This document shows, in pieces, positions 33,080 through 45,464 of a DNA stretch of 64,000 bases. Each line of letters opens with the position of its first letter. Within the stretch, counting starts at the first letter, position 1. The stretch covers positions 27,119,801 through 27,183,800 of the forward strand of contig JAWZYU010000019.1 in NCBI GenBank assembly GCA_038380435.1. The letters are read 5' to 3'. Made by a program: the position numbers and the translations under genes. The stretch comes from Ryuthela nishihirai. Lineage: Eukaryota; Arthropoda; Arachnida; Araneae; Heptathelidae. Under the pieces are notes generated by a model. That model was not told the origin of the DNA. It saw nothing but the letters and a program-made list of their open reading frames with translations, and did no database searches.

Positions 33080-34110
33080 AATGACCTTTAACGTTTATGA
33101 TGACGCTAACTCAATAACTTTCAGTTTCTATGAATTCTTAAAAATATCATTCCTAATTATTCTTGTAATTACGAAAATATAAGTAAAAGAAGTAAAGGAA
33201 ATAATTTCTTATGATTATAATTCAACTTTTAATAAGTCTTTAGTTATTAATTAAAAATGTGGGCAGGAGTAGTGCCCCCCCCCCCCCCCAAAAAAAAAAA
33301 AAGACTAAGAGAAAGCTTCAGAGAGAACCATTTGTGTCGTTCCAATGAGCTTCGTTTTTGAAAGTTGCCCTCACCAAACCAAATGAGTTTCCTGGAACCT
33401 CCAATGCTTGGAGACTTGATAAAAGCTACAACCACTTCATTGACTGTTCAAAAGTTTCCATCTTATTAAGCAAATTTGAATTCCCTTTAAATTTCCAAAT
33501 TTTGACCCCCACCCTTAAGTCCCAAAGTTCATGCACGATTTCCCCATGTGGCATTGCAAATATGCTGCATAACTTCGAACACTTTTCCCCATTTTAAGCT
33601 CCCCACCCCTTTCATCCGACCCCCATCCTACCATAATGTCCAGTAGCATTGATCGCCTAGACCAGAATTTTCATACTACCGACTTCCCTAATAATAGCAA
33701 GTGTTGTATTTAAAATTTACTCTACTTATGATAGAATCCGAGTTCCAGTTTAGAATCACTTTATTTAATTTATTTCTACTTAATTAAGGAGGGGGGGGGG
33801 AGTTTTCCAAGGCTTCTTCTTTAATTGCAACAGAAAATTTGTTGCATTAAAACTTTAGATTTCTACCTAAAATAGACCCCGCCTTCGAAAACCTTCGAAC
33901 CCCGACCCATTTCTTTTTAATTAGGCATTTCGTTTTTTCAGTTTTTGGCCATCCAACTCCGATGGGTTGCGCAGAAGTAAATTTTTAAAATAATTGTAAT
34001 CATTCCGATGCAAAATTAAAATCACTTGATAATTCGGAACTTCAAATACTAGAACTGATTCGTAGAAACTGAAAATTCCTGAGCAACATCATCTTAAACT
34101 TATACAAGAC
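33080..34110. other. intron 2 stretch with homopolymer runs
   Basis: C-run plus A-run at 33275-33302, G-run at 33791-33800. Otherwise no element recognised before the SINE-derived satellite. Confidence 0.45.
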
Positions 34111-34180
34111 CTCTAGGGCTCAGAGAAAGCCACTAGACAGCTGTTAGGAGACAGATGAAAGCCTCCCGTCAAAGCTATCC
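34110..34180 (-). repeat. SINE1 body fragment leading into the satellite
   Basis: Matches GGCTCAGAGAA...GACAGCTGTTAGGAGACAGATG of SINE1 and runs without a break into the first 176-bp unit. Confidence 0.8.
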
Positions 34181-35750
34181 AGTGTGTTCTTTAACGTGCG
34201 AAGGGTATTGCTTCCATGCTCATGGGGACATGACTTTACGTCTCATCCCAAAGAACAGCACCCTTTCCAAGTGAAATGGTGTCCCCTTTCTGACTGAGGA
34301 AGAGTGTGTGATAGCGGGGGACGGGGGGTAGAGAAGATAAGTTGACAAAGATACCCAGTGTGTTCTTTAACGTGCGAAGGACATTGCTGCCATGCTCATG
34401 GGGACATGACTTTACGTCTCATCCCAAAGAACAGCACCCTTTCCAAGTGAAATGGTGTCCCCTTTCTGACTGAGGAAGAGTGTGTGATAGCGGGGGACGG
34501 GGGGTAGAGAAGATAAGTTGACAAAGATACCCAGTGTGTTCTTTAACGTGCGAAGGACATTGCTGCCATGCTCATGGGGACATGACTTTACGTCTCATCC
34601 CAAAGAACAGCACCCTTTCCAAGTGAAATGGTGTCCCCTTTCTGACTGAGGAAGAGTGTATGATAGCGGGGGACGGGGGGTAGAGAAGATAAGTTGACAA
34701 AGATACCCAGTGTGTTCTTTAACGTGCGAAGGACATTGCTGCCATGCTCATGGGGACATGACTTTACGTCTCATCCCAAAGAACAGCACCCTTTCCAAGT
34801 GAAATGGTGTCCCCTTTCTGACTGAGGAAGAGTGTGTGATAGCGGGGGACGGGGGGTAGAGAAGATAAGTTGACAAAGATACCCAGTGTGTTCTTTAACG
34901 TGCGAAGGACATTGCTGCCATGCTCATGGGGACATGACTTTACGTCTCATCCCAAAGAACAGCACCCTTTCCAAGTGAAATGGTGTCCCCTTTCTGACTG
35001 AGGAAGAGTGTGTGATAGCGGGGGACGGGGGGTAGAGAAGATAAGTTGACAAAGATACCCAGTGTGTTCTTTAACGTGCGAAGGACATTGCTGCCATGCT
35101 CATGGGGACATGACTTTACGTCTCATCCCAAAGAACAGCACCCTTTCCAAGTGAAATGGTGTCCCCTTTCTGACTGAGGAAGAGTGTGTGATAGCGGGGG
35201 ACGGGGGGTAGAGAAGATAAGTTGACAAAGATACCCAGTGTGTTCTTTAACGTGCGAAGGACATTGCTGCCATGCTCATGGGGACATGACTTTACGTCTC
35301 ATCCCAAAGAACAGCACCCTTTCCAAGTGAAATGGTGTCCCCTTTCTGACTGAGGAAGAGTGTGTGATAGCGGGGGACGGGGGGTAGAGAAGATAAGTTG
35401 ACAAAGATACCCAGTGTGTTCTTTAACGTGCGAAGGACATTGCTGCCATGCTCATGGGGACATGACTTTACGTCTCATCCCAAAGAACAGCACCCTTTCC
35501 AAGTGAAATGGTGTCCCCTTTCTGACTGAGGAAGAGTGTGTGATAGCGGGGGACGGGGGGTAGAGAAGATAAGTTGACAAAGATACCCAGTGTGTTCTTT
35601 AACGTGCGAAGGACATTGCTGCCATGCTCATGGGGACATGACTTTACGTCTCATCCCAAAGAACAGCAACCTTTCCAAGTGAAAGGGTGTCCCCTTTCTG
35701 ACTGAGGAAGAGTGTGTGATAGTGGGGGACGGGGGGTAGCGAAGATAAGT
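34181..35750 (-). repeat. 176-bp satellite derived from SINE1, nine units
   Basis: AGTGTGTTCTTTAACGTGCG starts units at 34181, 34357, 34533, 34709, 34885, 35061, 35237, 35413 and 35589, always 176 bp apart. Neighbouring units are almost identical. Each unit reads like the SINE1 body in reverse, diverged (GTGTTCTTTAACGTGC, CATGGGGACATGACTTTACG, CTTTCCAAG, GGTGTCCCCTTTCTGACTG), so the array was amplified from a single diverged SINE. Confidence 0.93.
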
Positions 35751-36128
35751 TGCGTTGTTCTACCTCTGAGCGGCACTTTTTTGCCCACCATGGGCTAAAT
35801 GGCCAGATCACAAGGACCCCGAAGGCTCAGAGAAATTTGGGGGAGGGAACCCACTGGAACAGCTGTTGGGAGACAGATGGTAGCCTCCCGAAAAGGCCAT
35901 CCAGAATGTTCTTTAACGTGCACGGGGTATGGCTCTCCAGTACGGAGACACGGCTTAACATACCATCCGACTGACGGCGGCATATCCAAGCCCATCGGTG
36001 TCCTCCACTGACCGTGGGTAGGGCGGGGAGTTTTGCGGAGATAAATCTCAACGCTTACCCAGCTGGGACTCGAACCTGTGAACTGCAGATTACGAGCCTG
36101 GCGCGCTACCGACTGAGCCACCCCCGCC
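35751..36128 (-). repeat. SINE1 abutting the 176-bp satellite
   Basis: A near-complete SINE1 with head at 36128. Its tail end joins the satellite array (34181-35750) without a clear duplication. Confidence 0.88.
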
Positions 36129-36129
36129 C

Positions 36130-36236
36130 TTAGTAGCGAAGAAAAATCTCAGCGACAGCTAAGATGTGACTCGAATTTGGGAACTACAGATTGCGAGCCT
36201 GGTGCGCTACTAACTGAGCCAACACCATCCCCTAAT
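36130..36236 (-). repeat. second, diverged SINE1 head
   Basis: A head complement (GACTCGAATTTGGGAACTACAG, CTACTAACTGAGCC) lies immediately outside the previous copy, so two heads are in tandem. Confidence 0.7.
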
Positions 36237-36928
36237 AGACTGATGAATAGTCCTTATTGGTTTATATTACTAACTTATGTTTGAATTGCGACACATAATC
36301 AAAGTCATTATTTTAATTCATTTTGCTTTTCCCCAATTATGAGCACAATTAAATATTGCATCACTGAGACGAAGCCCATCTTGTACCAGGCTTCACTTGT
36401 TTCGTTCGGTTCTGGTCGAAACTCATCAATAAACAAGTGTGAAACAAATTTTTTAAAAAAAGAAATGAAAAATTTAAAATTTTTCCTGTAATTATGAAAC
36501 AATAAATAAAAGAATAAAATGAAAAATTTCTCATGATTATAAATTAAATTATTAAATTATTAATTAGTATTAAATAATAAGTACTATTCAGCATTTCATT
36601 GTATTTTTCGAGCATTTCCCCTTTTTCGTTATTTAATCGCTCTAACGTGCTTTAATGACGTTACTCAAAACATTTCAGTTTATACAATTAATTCTACCTT
36701 TTTTCGTTCCAAATAACATTGTGATTTTAATTTTGACTTCAAATAATTATACTTATTCTAAAGTTGCACATAGCCTATAATATAAAGAATTGAAAAATGT
36801 TTTAGCTGCATTCATTTGTGTTATATATTTTTTTATGATGTGTCAGAAATTTTTTCCCTTAAACGGAATTGGTTCTGGGTTTGGGCTTAACCGGACACGA
36901 TAATTTGAGCTCGAACTCATGTATAATG

Positions 36929-37199
36929 TACGGTCGCTGAAAAAAATATCCGAACACTATAGTTGATTACAGAATTTAGAAAACATATCTGGCAACCTTC
37001 GTGTCACGTGACACGAAGGTTGCCAGATCACTAATTTCTAAAAAAAATCGTTGCCATTTAGAAAACATATCTGGCAACCTTCGTGTCACGTGACACGAAG
37101 GTTGTCAGATCACTAATTTCTAAAAAAAATCGTTGCCAGATATGTTTTCTAAATTCTATAATCAACTATAGTGTTCGGATATTTTTTTGAGCGACCGTA
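36929..37199. mobile_element. Tc1-type MITE, copy 5, with doubled centre
   Basis: Ends TACGGTCGCT / AGCGACCGTA, with compensating changes in both arms. The central block AACATATCTGGCAACC...CGTTGCCA occurs twice. Confidence 0.9.
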
Positions 37200-37625
37200 C
37201 ACGACCATGAAAATTATTCAAAACATGAGACAGATCGTTTTTCGGTTTAGGGGTTTTATTTTTGACTTAAAAAGTGACTTAAAATGGAAATTAATGAAAC
37301 AAATAATTGCAATACGTTTGTTGAAGCTTTTCGATTATTGAGTCAATTGAAAAATTGGGGATTGATTTATATTATCTAAATAACTTAAATTTCTGTGCAT
37401 AGATTCTAAGAACGATAACTCCTCTACCATTAAAAGAAATTTTGTTTCAATTTTTTTTTCCATTTATTTTACTCTCTTTAAAAAGATTGTTTCAGAGTCT
37501 ATCATTTTCGTCTGAGTTTATAGCAATGTTACCAACTCTACGTTTTTCGAATATTGCTCATTTATTAAAATCACATAATAATTTTTTGTGTGATATTTGG
37601 TGGTAGTATCATTAAGCCTACTTAC

Positions 37626-37865
37626 CGACAAAATAAATCCAAGTGTGTGACGCCGCAGCGAAGAAAATGTTTCTTCCCAAAACAGAGATCGTTCCTATAA
37701 TTCCCAGTGTGGGATCTCCCACTTTGAGAACTTTCGTGAGGACAGGAATTGCAATCAACGTAACCAGCAATCCGATGACAGAGAAAACGGCGCTAACAGT
37801 GGAATAGGTTGTGTTGTCCCAATCGTACCTATGGAAGGTGTACAGATATGCAATTGATCCTGTAG
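37626..37865 (-). CDS. SLC46-type MFS transporter, exon 2
   Basis: A 240-nt phase 1-1 exon. The acceptor reads TTTTCAG just before 37865 and the donor GTAAGTAG begins at 37625. It completes helix 7 and encodes the YDWDNTTYS loop, helix 8 and the start of helix 9 (NIFFAAASHTWIYFVG). Joined to exon 1 it continues the frame without a stop. The 8.1-kb intron before it contains the Tc1 element, LINE fragments and a MITE. Confidence 0.85.
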
Positions 37866-38587
37866 CTGAAAAGGCAATAAATGAAATCTATTTCAATGAA
37901 TCACAAGGATACAGAGAACAGAGGATAATAAAAGACAGATGTCAATAGTTTAAACAGTAAAAAAATAAGATACTACTTTTCGAATAAATCATCAATTTCA
38001 TATTACAATAGGGCCATTCTGTTTCTTGTTATAATATATAATAATATTTCATGCAGGGGTTACAGTAAAGCCAAGGTACAGGCAATTTTGGATATTAATT
38101 TAAACGGTTGATTGAGATATGTAGATTAGTGGTATTATTAGTGGAGCATATAATAGAAAATTATCGAGAAAATTATAACTAGGAGACGAAGCAATGATAG
38201 GCGTTATACCTCCATATATGCAAAGGAAAGTCCGGATCTAGGATTCCTTCCCTCTCTGAGAATGCCAGTAAGGGTAAGAGAGGCCGATTTTTATTAAACA
38301 TGTGCGTATTTCACGCATTTTTCAAGAAATTTCTAATGACGTCTGAAACGGAGGAGAAAATATTATACTACAATGGAATCGCTCTCGCTCCCCCCCCCTT
38401 TACTTTTCTCGGTCTCGATTGCATCATTCCCTTCCCCCTTCCTTATTTTCTAGATCCGGCCTTGTGCAACGATAATGCGATGTGACATAATAATTTGAAA
38501 TATGATTACGTAAGAATAGCTTCTATAGAATATTTACCCATTCCATGGGACATTACCTAAAGTATAAACAGCAATTTCCTTCGTTAT
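37866..38587. other. start of intron 1 downstream part, unassigned
   Basis: AT-rich. No element recognised. Confidence 0.4.
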
Positions 38588-38882
38588 TGCCGCAAAAATT
38601 CCCCGCCCTGCCCAGGGTCAGTAGGACACCGATGGGCTTGGAAAGGCCGCCGTCCGTCGGATGGGACGTTAAGCCGTTTCCCCGTGTGCGGGAGAGCCAT
38701 ACCCTGTGCACGTTAAAGAACACGCTGGATGGCCTTGACGGGAGGCTATCATCTGTCTCCTAACAGCTGCTCCAGTGGGTCCCCTCCCCCAACCTTCTCT
38801 GAGCCTTCGGGGTCCATTTGACCTAGCCATTTAGCCCATGGTGTGCAAAAAAGTGCCGCTCAGAGGTAAAACAACCCAACCC
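38588..38882 (+). repeat. SINE1, body only
   Basis: Starts at GCAAAAATTCCCCGCCC and lacks the tRNA head. It ends in the normal AAAACAACCCAACCC tail. Confidence 0.88.
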
Positions 38883-38969
38883 TTGGTTATTGGGCAACGA
38901 ATCGAATCCGCAGCAAAGTTTATGAGATGCGGTCAGAGATCGAGACAATGAATGCGATTCTACAGAAGG

Positions 38970-39329
38970 GTTGGATTGTTTTACCTCTGAGTGGCATTAT
39001 TTTGCACACAATGGACTGAAAGGCCAGGTAACAAGGACCGGTAACAGGGTTCAGAGAACTCACTAAGACAGCTTCTGGGAGATAGATGGTAGCCTCCCAT
39101 CAAGACCATTCAGTGTGTTACTTAAAGGTGCAAAGCTCTCCTGCACACTGGGACACTGCTTAGCGACCCATCCGACGGGCGGAAGCCTCTCCAAGGGCAT
39201 CGGTATCCTCTACTGATCGAGGGCAGGAAGTTCTGCGGAGATAATCTCAACGCTGGCCCAGGCGAGACTCGAACCTGGTAACTGTAGATTACGAATCTGG
39301 CGCGGTACCAGCTGAGCTACCCCCAGCCC
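38970..39329 (-). repeat. SINE1, diverged copy
   Basis: Target duplication TCTACAGAAGG / TCTGCAGAAGG at 38959-38969 and 39330-39340. Confidence 0.87.
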
Positions 39330-39340
39330 TCTGCAGAAGG

Positions 39341-40542
39341 ACCCAATAGCGTAGTTTCCTTGGAACCATGGGAAGGATTGTTCCTCTTATAAATATCTAA
39401 ATTAAATAAAATTAATTAATAATTAAAGTAAAATTTTTTTAATAAAAATTTTGATATTTTTATTTATCAAATTTTGATGAAAAAGTTTTGATATAAAAGT
39501 GAAACTATTATCATAACTTGAATAAGGTCATTCTGAAACAAGATTTAAATATGTATAATAGAATCCCAATTTTCTTGTTATACGCCAGACCACCAGTTTA
39601 TCGACAGTTGGAGAGAATGATAAAATATTTTCTAAATGTTAACAAGTATGGTAGAATCATTTTAATTTGGAATGCAAAGGTAAAGACAGGTTCTAGTTAA
39701 TCAACTAAGAGTATTTAAATTTTATATGAAACGAATTCATTTTATCAATACCATGATGAAATGAAATAGCACTATCGCTCCCCTTTTAGCATCTTAACTC
39801 TCTCTATACATTAATCCGCAGCTACTTCATTAGGTCAATTTATGTTATGACAATAGTAACTCAGATACAGAACTCATTAACATCTTAAATAAGCTTTTTA
39901 CGGAAGCTGTGACTAAAGGTAATTTAAAGAATTCAAATCTATTTCAGTCTCGATTTTCAACAATATTCGTTCGGTATTCAGACGGAAATCGGAATATTTA
40001 ACAGCAGCAATGCCAGTTTAAATAATCGATCTGAAATAGTAGTAAAAGAATGTTAAAATCAAAGCAATAATCGTTATACTATACTAACGCGTGTAAGCTT
40101 ATATTCGTTATACTTACACGTATAACTTACACTTATAAGTGTAAGCAATAAACATGTAAGTATATTTTGGGTAATTCATGTAATAATAATGTTATTTTTT
40201 GCCAATTTTGTATGCCTTTTCGCAGAACGAACTACTTATTGTTTAAGCTCCCCATAATTCTTCAAATACTGAGCACATATTGTTGGAAATTGAGATTTAA
40301 GTAGATTTTATTCAGCTCTTCAAATTATCCTCAGCTTACTATTTTTTCACAAAAAGCTTATTTAAGAGGTTTCTTAGTTCTGCATGTGTGTTACTGTTGA
40401 CTTAACATCGAATTGAACCTAATAAAGTGCCCGCTGAGTGTATTAAACATTTTTGTAACTAGAAATTAAAAGTTCAGTTTAAATCTCAACGTTTAATTTT
40501 CATACAAATTTAAAATATAGCAACAACTATGCTAATTTAGAC
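39341..40542. other. AT-rich intron 1 DNA
   Basis: A small palindromic cluster of TTACACGTATAACTTACACTTATAAGTGTAAG lies at 40095-40145 in pieces. Nothing else recognised. Confidence 0.45.
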
Positions 40543-40737
40543 AGGTGGCCGAATGTTTAGCGTGCTTGGCCACTAATGAAAGGGACCTGGGTTCGTGCCC
40601 TGAGCCAAGGCATGGATGCTTGTGTGGTCTTTCTTATAAAGGTCTCGTCTTCCTCATAGATCTTCTCTATTGCGTATTAAACTAACAGACAACAGACTTC
40701 TCTCAAATCTGATTAGCAAGCAGCTGCTTGAGGAGTT
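40543..40737 (+). repeat. SINE2, diverged copy
   Basis: Head GTGGCCGAATGTTTAGCGTGC and GGGTTCGTGCCC, ending AAGCAGCTGCTTGAGG. Confidence 0.8.
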
Positions 40738-40739
40738 TT

Positions 40740-41747
40740 GTGGTTTGGGTTCATTATAAGTTCCGGTTTACAGAATGACGGATTGTGGCAATTCTTCTTT
40801 ATTTGGTGCTGTTGCAACCTCACTAAATAACAACGCATAGAACATGGTATCGCACAACGCTACACACTTCTGACCAACCACAGAGCTTGCTTGCATCGCA
40901 GAAAATGCAATGTTTTCTTCCCTTGACTATCATTAATGATCGAAATTCGAGTTTTATAGCATCTTATTCACGTCCTGTATAGAAAAAAAAAAGGTGCAAC
41001 CAAATGGATGGATCATACCAGACAACCGAAATGCCATTCTGGTGTGTATTTCCCTCCGTTTAGTGGTGTTTAAAAAATGTTCTTCTAAAACAGGTTGAAT
41101 ATAAATGTTTAATAATTTATCACTTCCATTCTGGTTATTAACACTCCTAAAAGAGGGGCTTATTCTCTCCCTCTTAGATCCAGCCGTAATTTGATTCTTC
41201 TCAAAAAATTCTCAGAAAATTTTGAACTAATTTCCACAGTCTAATCTTTTTAGAACGCTATCAAAGTGATTTTAAATGCGTTTTTTTGTTTTTGTAGCAC
41301 GTCGTTTTTAAAACTTATTCTTAGTCATTCAATGAAATATTTGAGCACAACACCTGAGCATAAGAGTTTTGGCGCCACAGGTTCAAATAATGTTTTATTA
41401 GATAGAGAATACGTACATTTTGCGATTAAAATATTAATTAATATTAGTTTACTAATCCCAAAATAGATTTTTTATCTAATAGAAAGCATTATTTTGAGTA
41501 GTTTTTTTTTTACAATATTAAGTGTTATTATCTTTTTAATTGAGAATGTTAATAATTTGAAACGGAGAGGCGGAAATATATTTAACATATACCGGAAGTC
41601 CAGGACAAAATCTACAAATAAAAAACGTACACAATTTACTGCAGCAAAGAACACTAAGCTTGCGGTAACAAACAGAGAAACTCACCAGGTTTTAGTAAAC
41701 TTCAATAAATTTTCATATGAGCGTTCACAGTGGCACGAGATACATCG
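40740..41747. other. intron 1 DNA between SINE2 and the Tc1 element
   Basis: Two frames of 60-90 codons (41266-41466, 41494-41766) have no recognisable content. Confidence 0.4.
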
Positions 41748-41774
41748 AAGAGCCAAAACATTATGACCACCTGC

Positions 41775-43365
41775 TTAATAGGATGTTGGTCCTCCACATG
41801 CTTCCAAAACAGCTCTTACCTGGTGAGGCATGGATGCTACAAGATTTCTAGAGGTGTCTTGTGGTATCTGGTACCAACACGTTACCAGCAGATCCTTTAA
41901 CTCTTGTAAGCTGCATGGTTGAGCCGCTACAGATCGGATATGCTGTTCCAACACAAACACAGATGTTCGATTGGATTGATGTCTCGGGAATTTGGAGACC
42001 AGGGCAATCCCTGAAAGTCTTCCTCATGTTGCACGAAACATTCTCCAACAATAAGGGCAATGTGGCATGGTGCATTATTCTGCTTAAAGAAGGCACTACT
42101 AGAAGGGTTATACCGTTGCCATGAAAGGATGTACCCGGTCTGCAATGATGTTTAGGTAAGTGGTAGATGTCACAATATCCTGCACATGAATGACTGGACC
42201 CAGGGTTTCCCAGTAGAACATTCCCCAAAGCATTACACTTCCTCCACCGGCTTGTTTTCGTCCTACGGTGAATCCTGGTGCCAACACTACCCAAGTTAAT
42301 GACGCACACGTACCCGGTCATCCACATGGTGAAACAGGAAACGAGATTCATCGGACCAGACGACCTTCTTCCAATCATTCAAGGCCCAGTTTTGATGCTC
42401 GCGTGCCCATTGTAGGCACTTTCGATGGTGAACCAAAGTAAGCATGGGCAATCTTAGCTGCCTGCGTCTACGCATTCCAGCAGGGTTCGATGTACTGTGC
42501 ATTCTGACACATTACTCTTGTCACCAGCATTCAAATTACAAGCTAGTTGAACCACAGTATCCCTTCTGTTGGCTCGTACTCCCCCCCCCGATAGGGGACC
42601 ACCTTGTCGTGGTCCCCTATCGGGGGGGGGGGGGGGGGGCTGAAGGCTTTGCCAGCCGGATTGGGTCCCCGGCTGGAGCATTGCCAAAGCCAACCGAGGT
42701 CGACGATGCTGCCAACCGGTTCCCGTGCCGGTTGGTCGGTGACAGCGTCTGAGACCTCACCTCTCAGGAGCTCTGGGTGAGCTGTTCGAGGGCTCTGCAG
42801 AACGGGATTGGCTCCTAGTAAGCCAGAGCCCTCTCAAAAGTCCGGGTCCTACTAAGAGTCTCCACCCCGGGTGCCGATCGAACTTGGATCTATATATCCT
42901 TGTACATTTGCAAACCGGGGAATAGATTAAAGTAAGGTTTCCTCCGGTGGTCAGCTTTCCTTCTATAGGACTGCTGCCATGTGAGGCTGGGGTTGAGGTG
43001 CGCCTATAGGGCGTATTCCTTGCCCCCGGCTCTAGATAAGCATGGCTTTTCATAACCAGGTAGTGTTGTACAAGCGGAACCGGGAATTGCCGTGGTTGCA
43101 TAAGATCGCAACAAAAGAGATTCATTGTTGGCTCGTACTATATAAGATAGCCTTCGCTGACCTCTAGCATCGATGAGCCATGGTCGGTCAACACATTGCT
43201 TACGGTTCGGGGTTTTTCCCTCCTCGGACCACTTTTTGAAGGTACTAACCACGGCTACGGTGAGCACCCCATAAGCCTTGCCAGCTCGTAAATGCTTTGA
43301 CTCAGTCGTCTGGCCACTGTAATTTGACCTTTGTCAACCTCACTTAAGTTCGCTGCCTTTCCCAT
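41775..43365 (-). pseudogene. Tc1-like (DD34E) transposase, interrupted
   Basis: Starts at ATG 43365 with MGKAANLSEVDKGQITVARR and a helix-turn-helix stretch. The 545-bp insertion at 42581-43125 follows. It resumes with LNDWKKVVWSDESRFLFHHV (first Asp), FKQNNAPCHIALIV (second Asp changed to Asn), NPIEHL (Glu) and an end QVRAVLEACGGPTSY. Frameshifts add to the insertion, so it cannot make an active enzyme. Confidence 0.88.
42581..43125 (+). mobile_element. GC-rich short element, copy B, inside a Tc1 transposase
   Basis: A 545-bp insertion flanked by perfect 14-bp duplications TGTTGGCTCGTACT (42567-42580 and 43126-43139). It starts with a C-run and a hairpin GGGGACCAC-CTTGTC-GTGGTCCCC, then two further strong stems (GCCAGCCGG/CCGGCTGG and CCAACCGG/CCGGTTGG). 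A 14-bp duplication points to retrotransposition. It may be a 5' region of a LINE or a SINE-like element. Confidence 0.75.
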
Positions 43366-43509
43366 CTGAAGAACAAGAATAACAGATCCCAGTATCAGGC
43401 GTTATTTATACCGTTTCATGACCTTCACACTCACCATCGTTCACCTGCAGTTGCTTCGATTTGCCTAAAGACGCGCTGGTCATAACGTTTTGGTGCTTCT
43501 GGTTGATGG

Positions 43510-44715
43510 ACAACTGCGGATGAACAGTGTGGATTCAGTGGTGGTAGGGAATGTATTGATCAAATATTTTCACTTAGGCAGATTCTTGAGAAATGTTTCA
43601 GAGTTTCAGAAAACTTTGGTCGCTAGTTTTGCTGATTTCAAAAAGGCTTTTAACTCTGTTGATTGACATAATTTGTGGTTGATTGTTAGATCATATGGAA
43701 TACTTGATAAGTTAGTGTAATGAGAGCTCTCTATAATAACACTGAGTCATGTGTGAGAGTTGGTAAGGCTTGTTGCAATTGGTTTAACATTACATCTGGT
43801 GTTCGACAAGGATGCATTTTCTCTCCTTTTCTCTTTAGCTTCGTTATTGATTATGGCATGCGAAATTCTTTGCAAGGGAAAGATTTTGGCCTTAAATGGT
43901 CTAGAGTTTTCAAAATTTCTGATTTAAATTATGCAGATGGTTTAGTCCTGTTGGCTAATAATGCTGATGAGATGAATTCTTTCATTTGGGCTGTTGATGA
44001 GACTGGTAATAGAGTAGTTTTGGTGATAAACAGAGAAAAAAACTAAAGTGATGAAAATTGGTCAGGCAGATGGTGCTTCAGTTGCTTTGAATGACTATAC
44101 TCATGAGAAAGTGTCTCAGTTTAATTACCTTGGGAGCTATGTTACAAATATTGATGATGTGCGGCTTGAGATAAATAGAAGAATAGGGATTGACTCTGGG
44201 ACTTTTAAGAATCTATGGAGAGTGTGGAAAAAATAGGTGTATACACCTAAAGACTAAAATTAGGCTGTATAATAGTTGGGTTCTTTCTAAGTAAGCAAAA
44301 CATGGACCCTTTGTAAGCAGGATAACAATAAATTTGATGCCTTTGATTCTAGATGCTTACGCTGTATCTTGGGCTGGTTTGACTTTGTAAGTAATGAAGG
44401 AGTCATCAACCTCTTTTGAGCAGCATATTGTACAGAGAGAGACTGCGTTGGTTTGGCCATGTTGCCCGCATGCATAGCTGCAGATTGGCAAAGAGGATTA
44501 TGAAAAGTGTACCTAAGAGTATCAGAAAAAGTGGGAGACATGGAGGATGCGATGGGCAGACAATGTCAAACAGGACCTTGCTAGAATTGGCCTAGAGTGT
44601 CCAAATGCAGCAGCTGTAGCTCAAAAGAGACGCGTCTGGAGAGGAAAATTACACAGTCTGGTTGGACCTCCGTAGCCCATGGCTGCATGAGGATTTTGTA
44701 TGTATGTATATGTAT
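43510..44715 (+). pseudogene. LINE-A (non-LTR retrotransposon) reverse transcriptase, 3' half
   Basis: The order is FADFKKAFNSVD, ITSGVRQGCIFSPFLFSFVI, KISDLNYADG (YADD with the last Asp to Gly), VSQFNYLGSYVTN, EINRRIGIDSG, LRWFGHVARMH and WRGKLHSLVGPP, spread over several frames. It ends in the untranslated GGTTGGACCTCCGTAGCCCATGGCTGCATGAGGA. It begins directly beyond the Tc1 end. Confidence 0.85.
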
Positions 44716-45219
44716 TTTCTAGTTCAAAAGATTTATTTTGGCCACCACAAAAAAAATCATCGTTACGTCATGTAATTTGCCTTTTTCGCTCTTCTAACGG
44801 AATTTATTTCTGCTCATGTTATTTCAAGAGATATTAGAATTTTTGTGCATTTAACTGAATACATTTTTATTTTTTCACTCTTGAAATAAAATACCAGGTA
44901 AATCTTACGTAAAGAGATTTCGTACTCATCATGCTACAACAATCATATGAAGAAATTAAAAAATTAGTATTTTGCTTTCATAATATTTTAATAGTATGCT
45001 GAGAGTAGAGGAAGCCTATCCAATCACTAACATACCCATCCCATGCTGCCACTTGGAATGCTAATGCTGTCGGTTCGAGTCCAGTTTAAATCGACTCTGA
45101 ATAAATATTATTTCAGCATACCTTTTTGTCCCCATTTTGTCTTTTTTTTATTGACAGAAATTTGGGTTTGTTTTCGTTTTAAAGAGTGAACTATAGTAAT
45201 CCTATATCCAGAAGAAATA

Positions 45220-45430
45220 ATAAAAATAATAAATTGTCCCTCTGTCACCTGCTTGCCACAGAGGTCTAACAGGAAGGTGACCGTATAATATGCCATAATG
45301 AAGATCTGTGAGGAACGCAAAAACCTCAGCAGAAAGGTAGCACAAAAAATAAACATCCATACTATATACTTTGCTCGAATCCAGGTGCCTTTGATGAGTT
45401 GCCAAGTGCGCTAACCATTCTGGTTCTCCT
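45220..45430 (-). repeat. SINE2, diverged copy
   Basis: TGCTTGCCACAGAGGTCTAACAGG, CCTCAGCAGAAAGG and GCTCGAATCCAGG are kept. Confidence 0.78.
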
Positions 45431-45464
45431 CCGAGACGGAAGAAACATTACATCCTCTAAAACG

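Larger units (their letters stand above)
41748..43502 (-). mobile_element. Tc1-family element, nearly full length
   Basis: Ends AGAGCCAAAACATTATGACCAC and, inverted, AGAAGCACCAAAACGTTATGACC, which match over about 20 bp. They enclose a transposase gene broken by the GC-rich insertion. It lies in intron 1 of the SLC46-type gene. Confidence 0.85.

Noticed and set aside
34181..35750. CRISPR-like array
   Set aside because: The 176-bp units are contiguous with no unique spacers, and the genome is eukaryotic.
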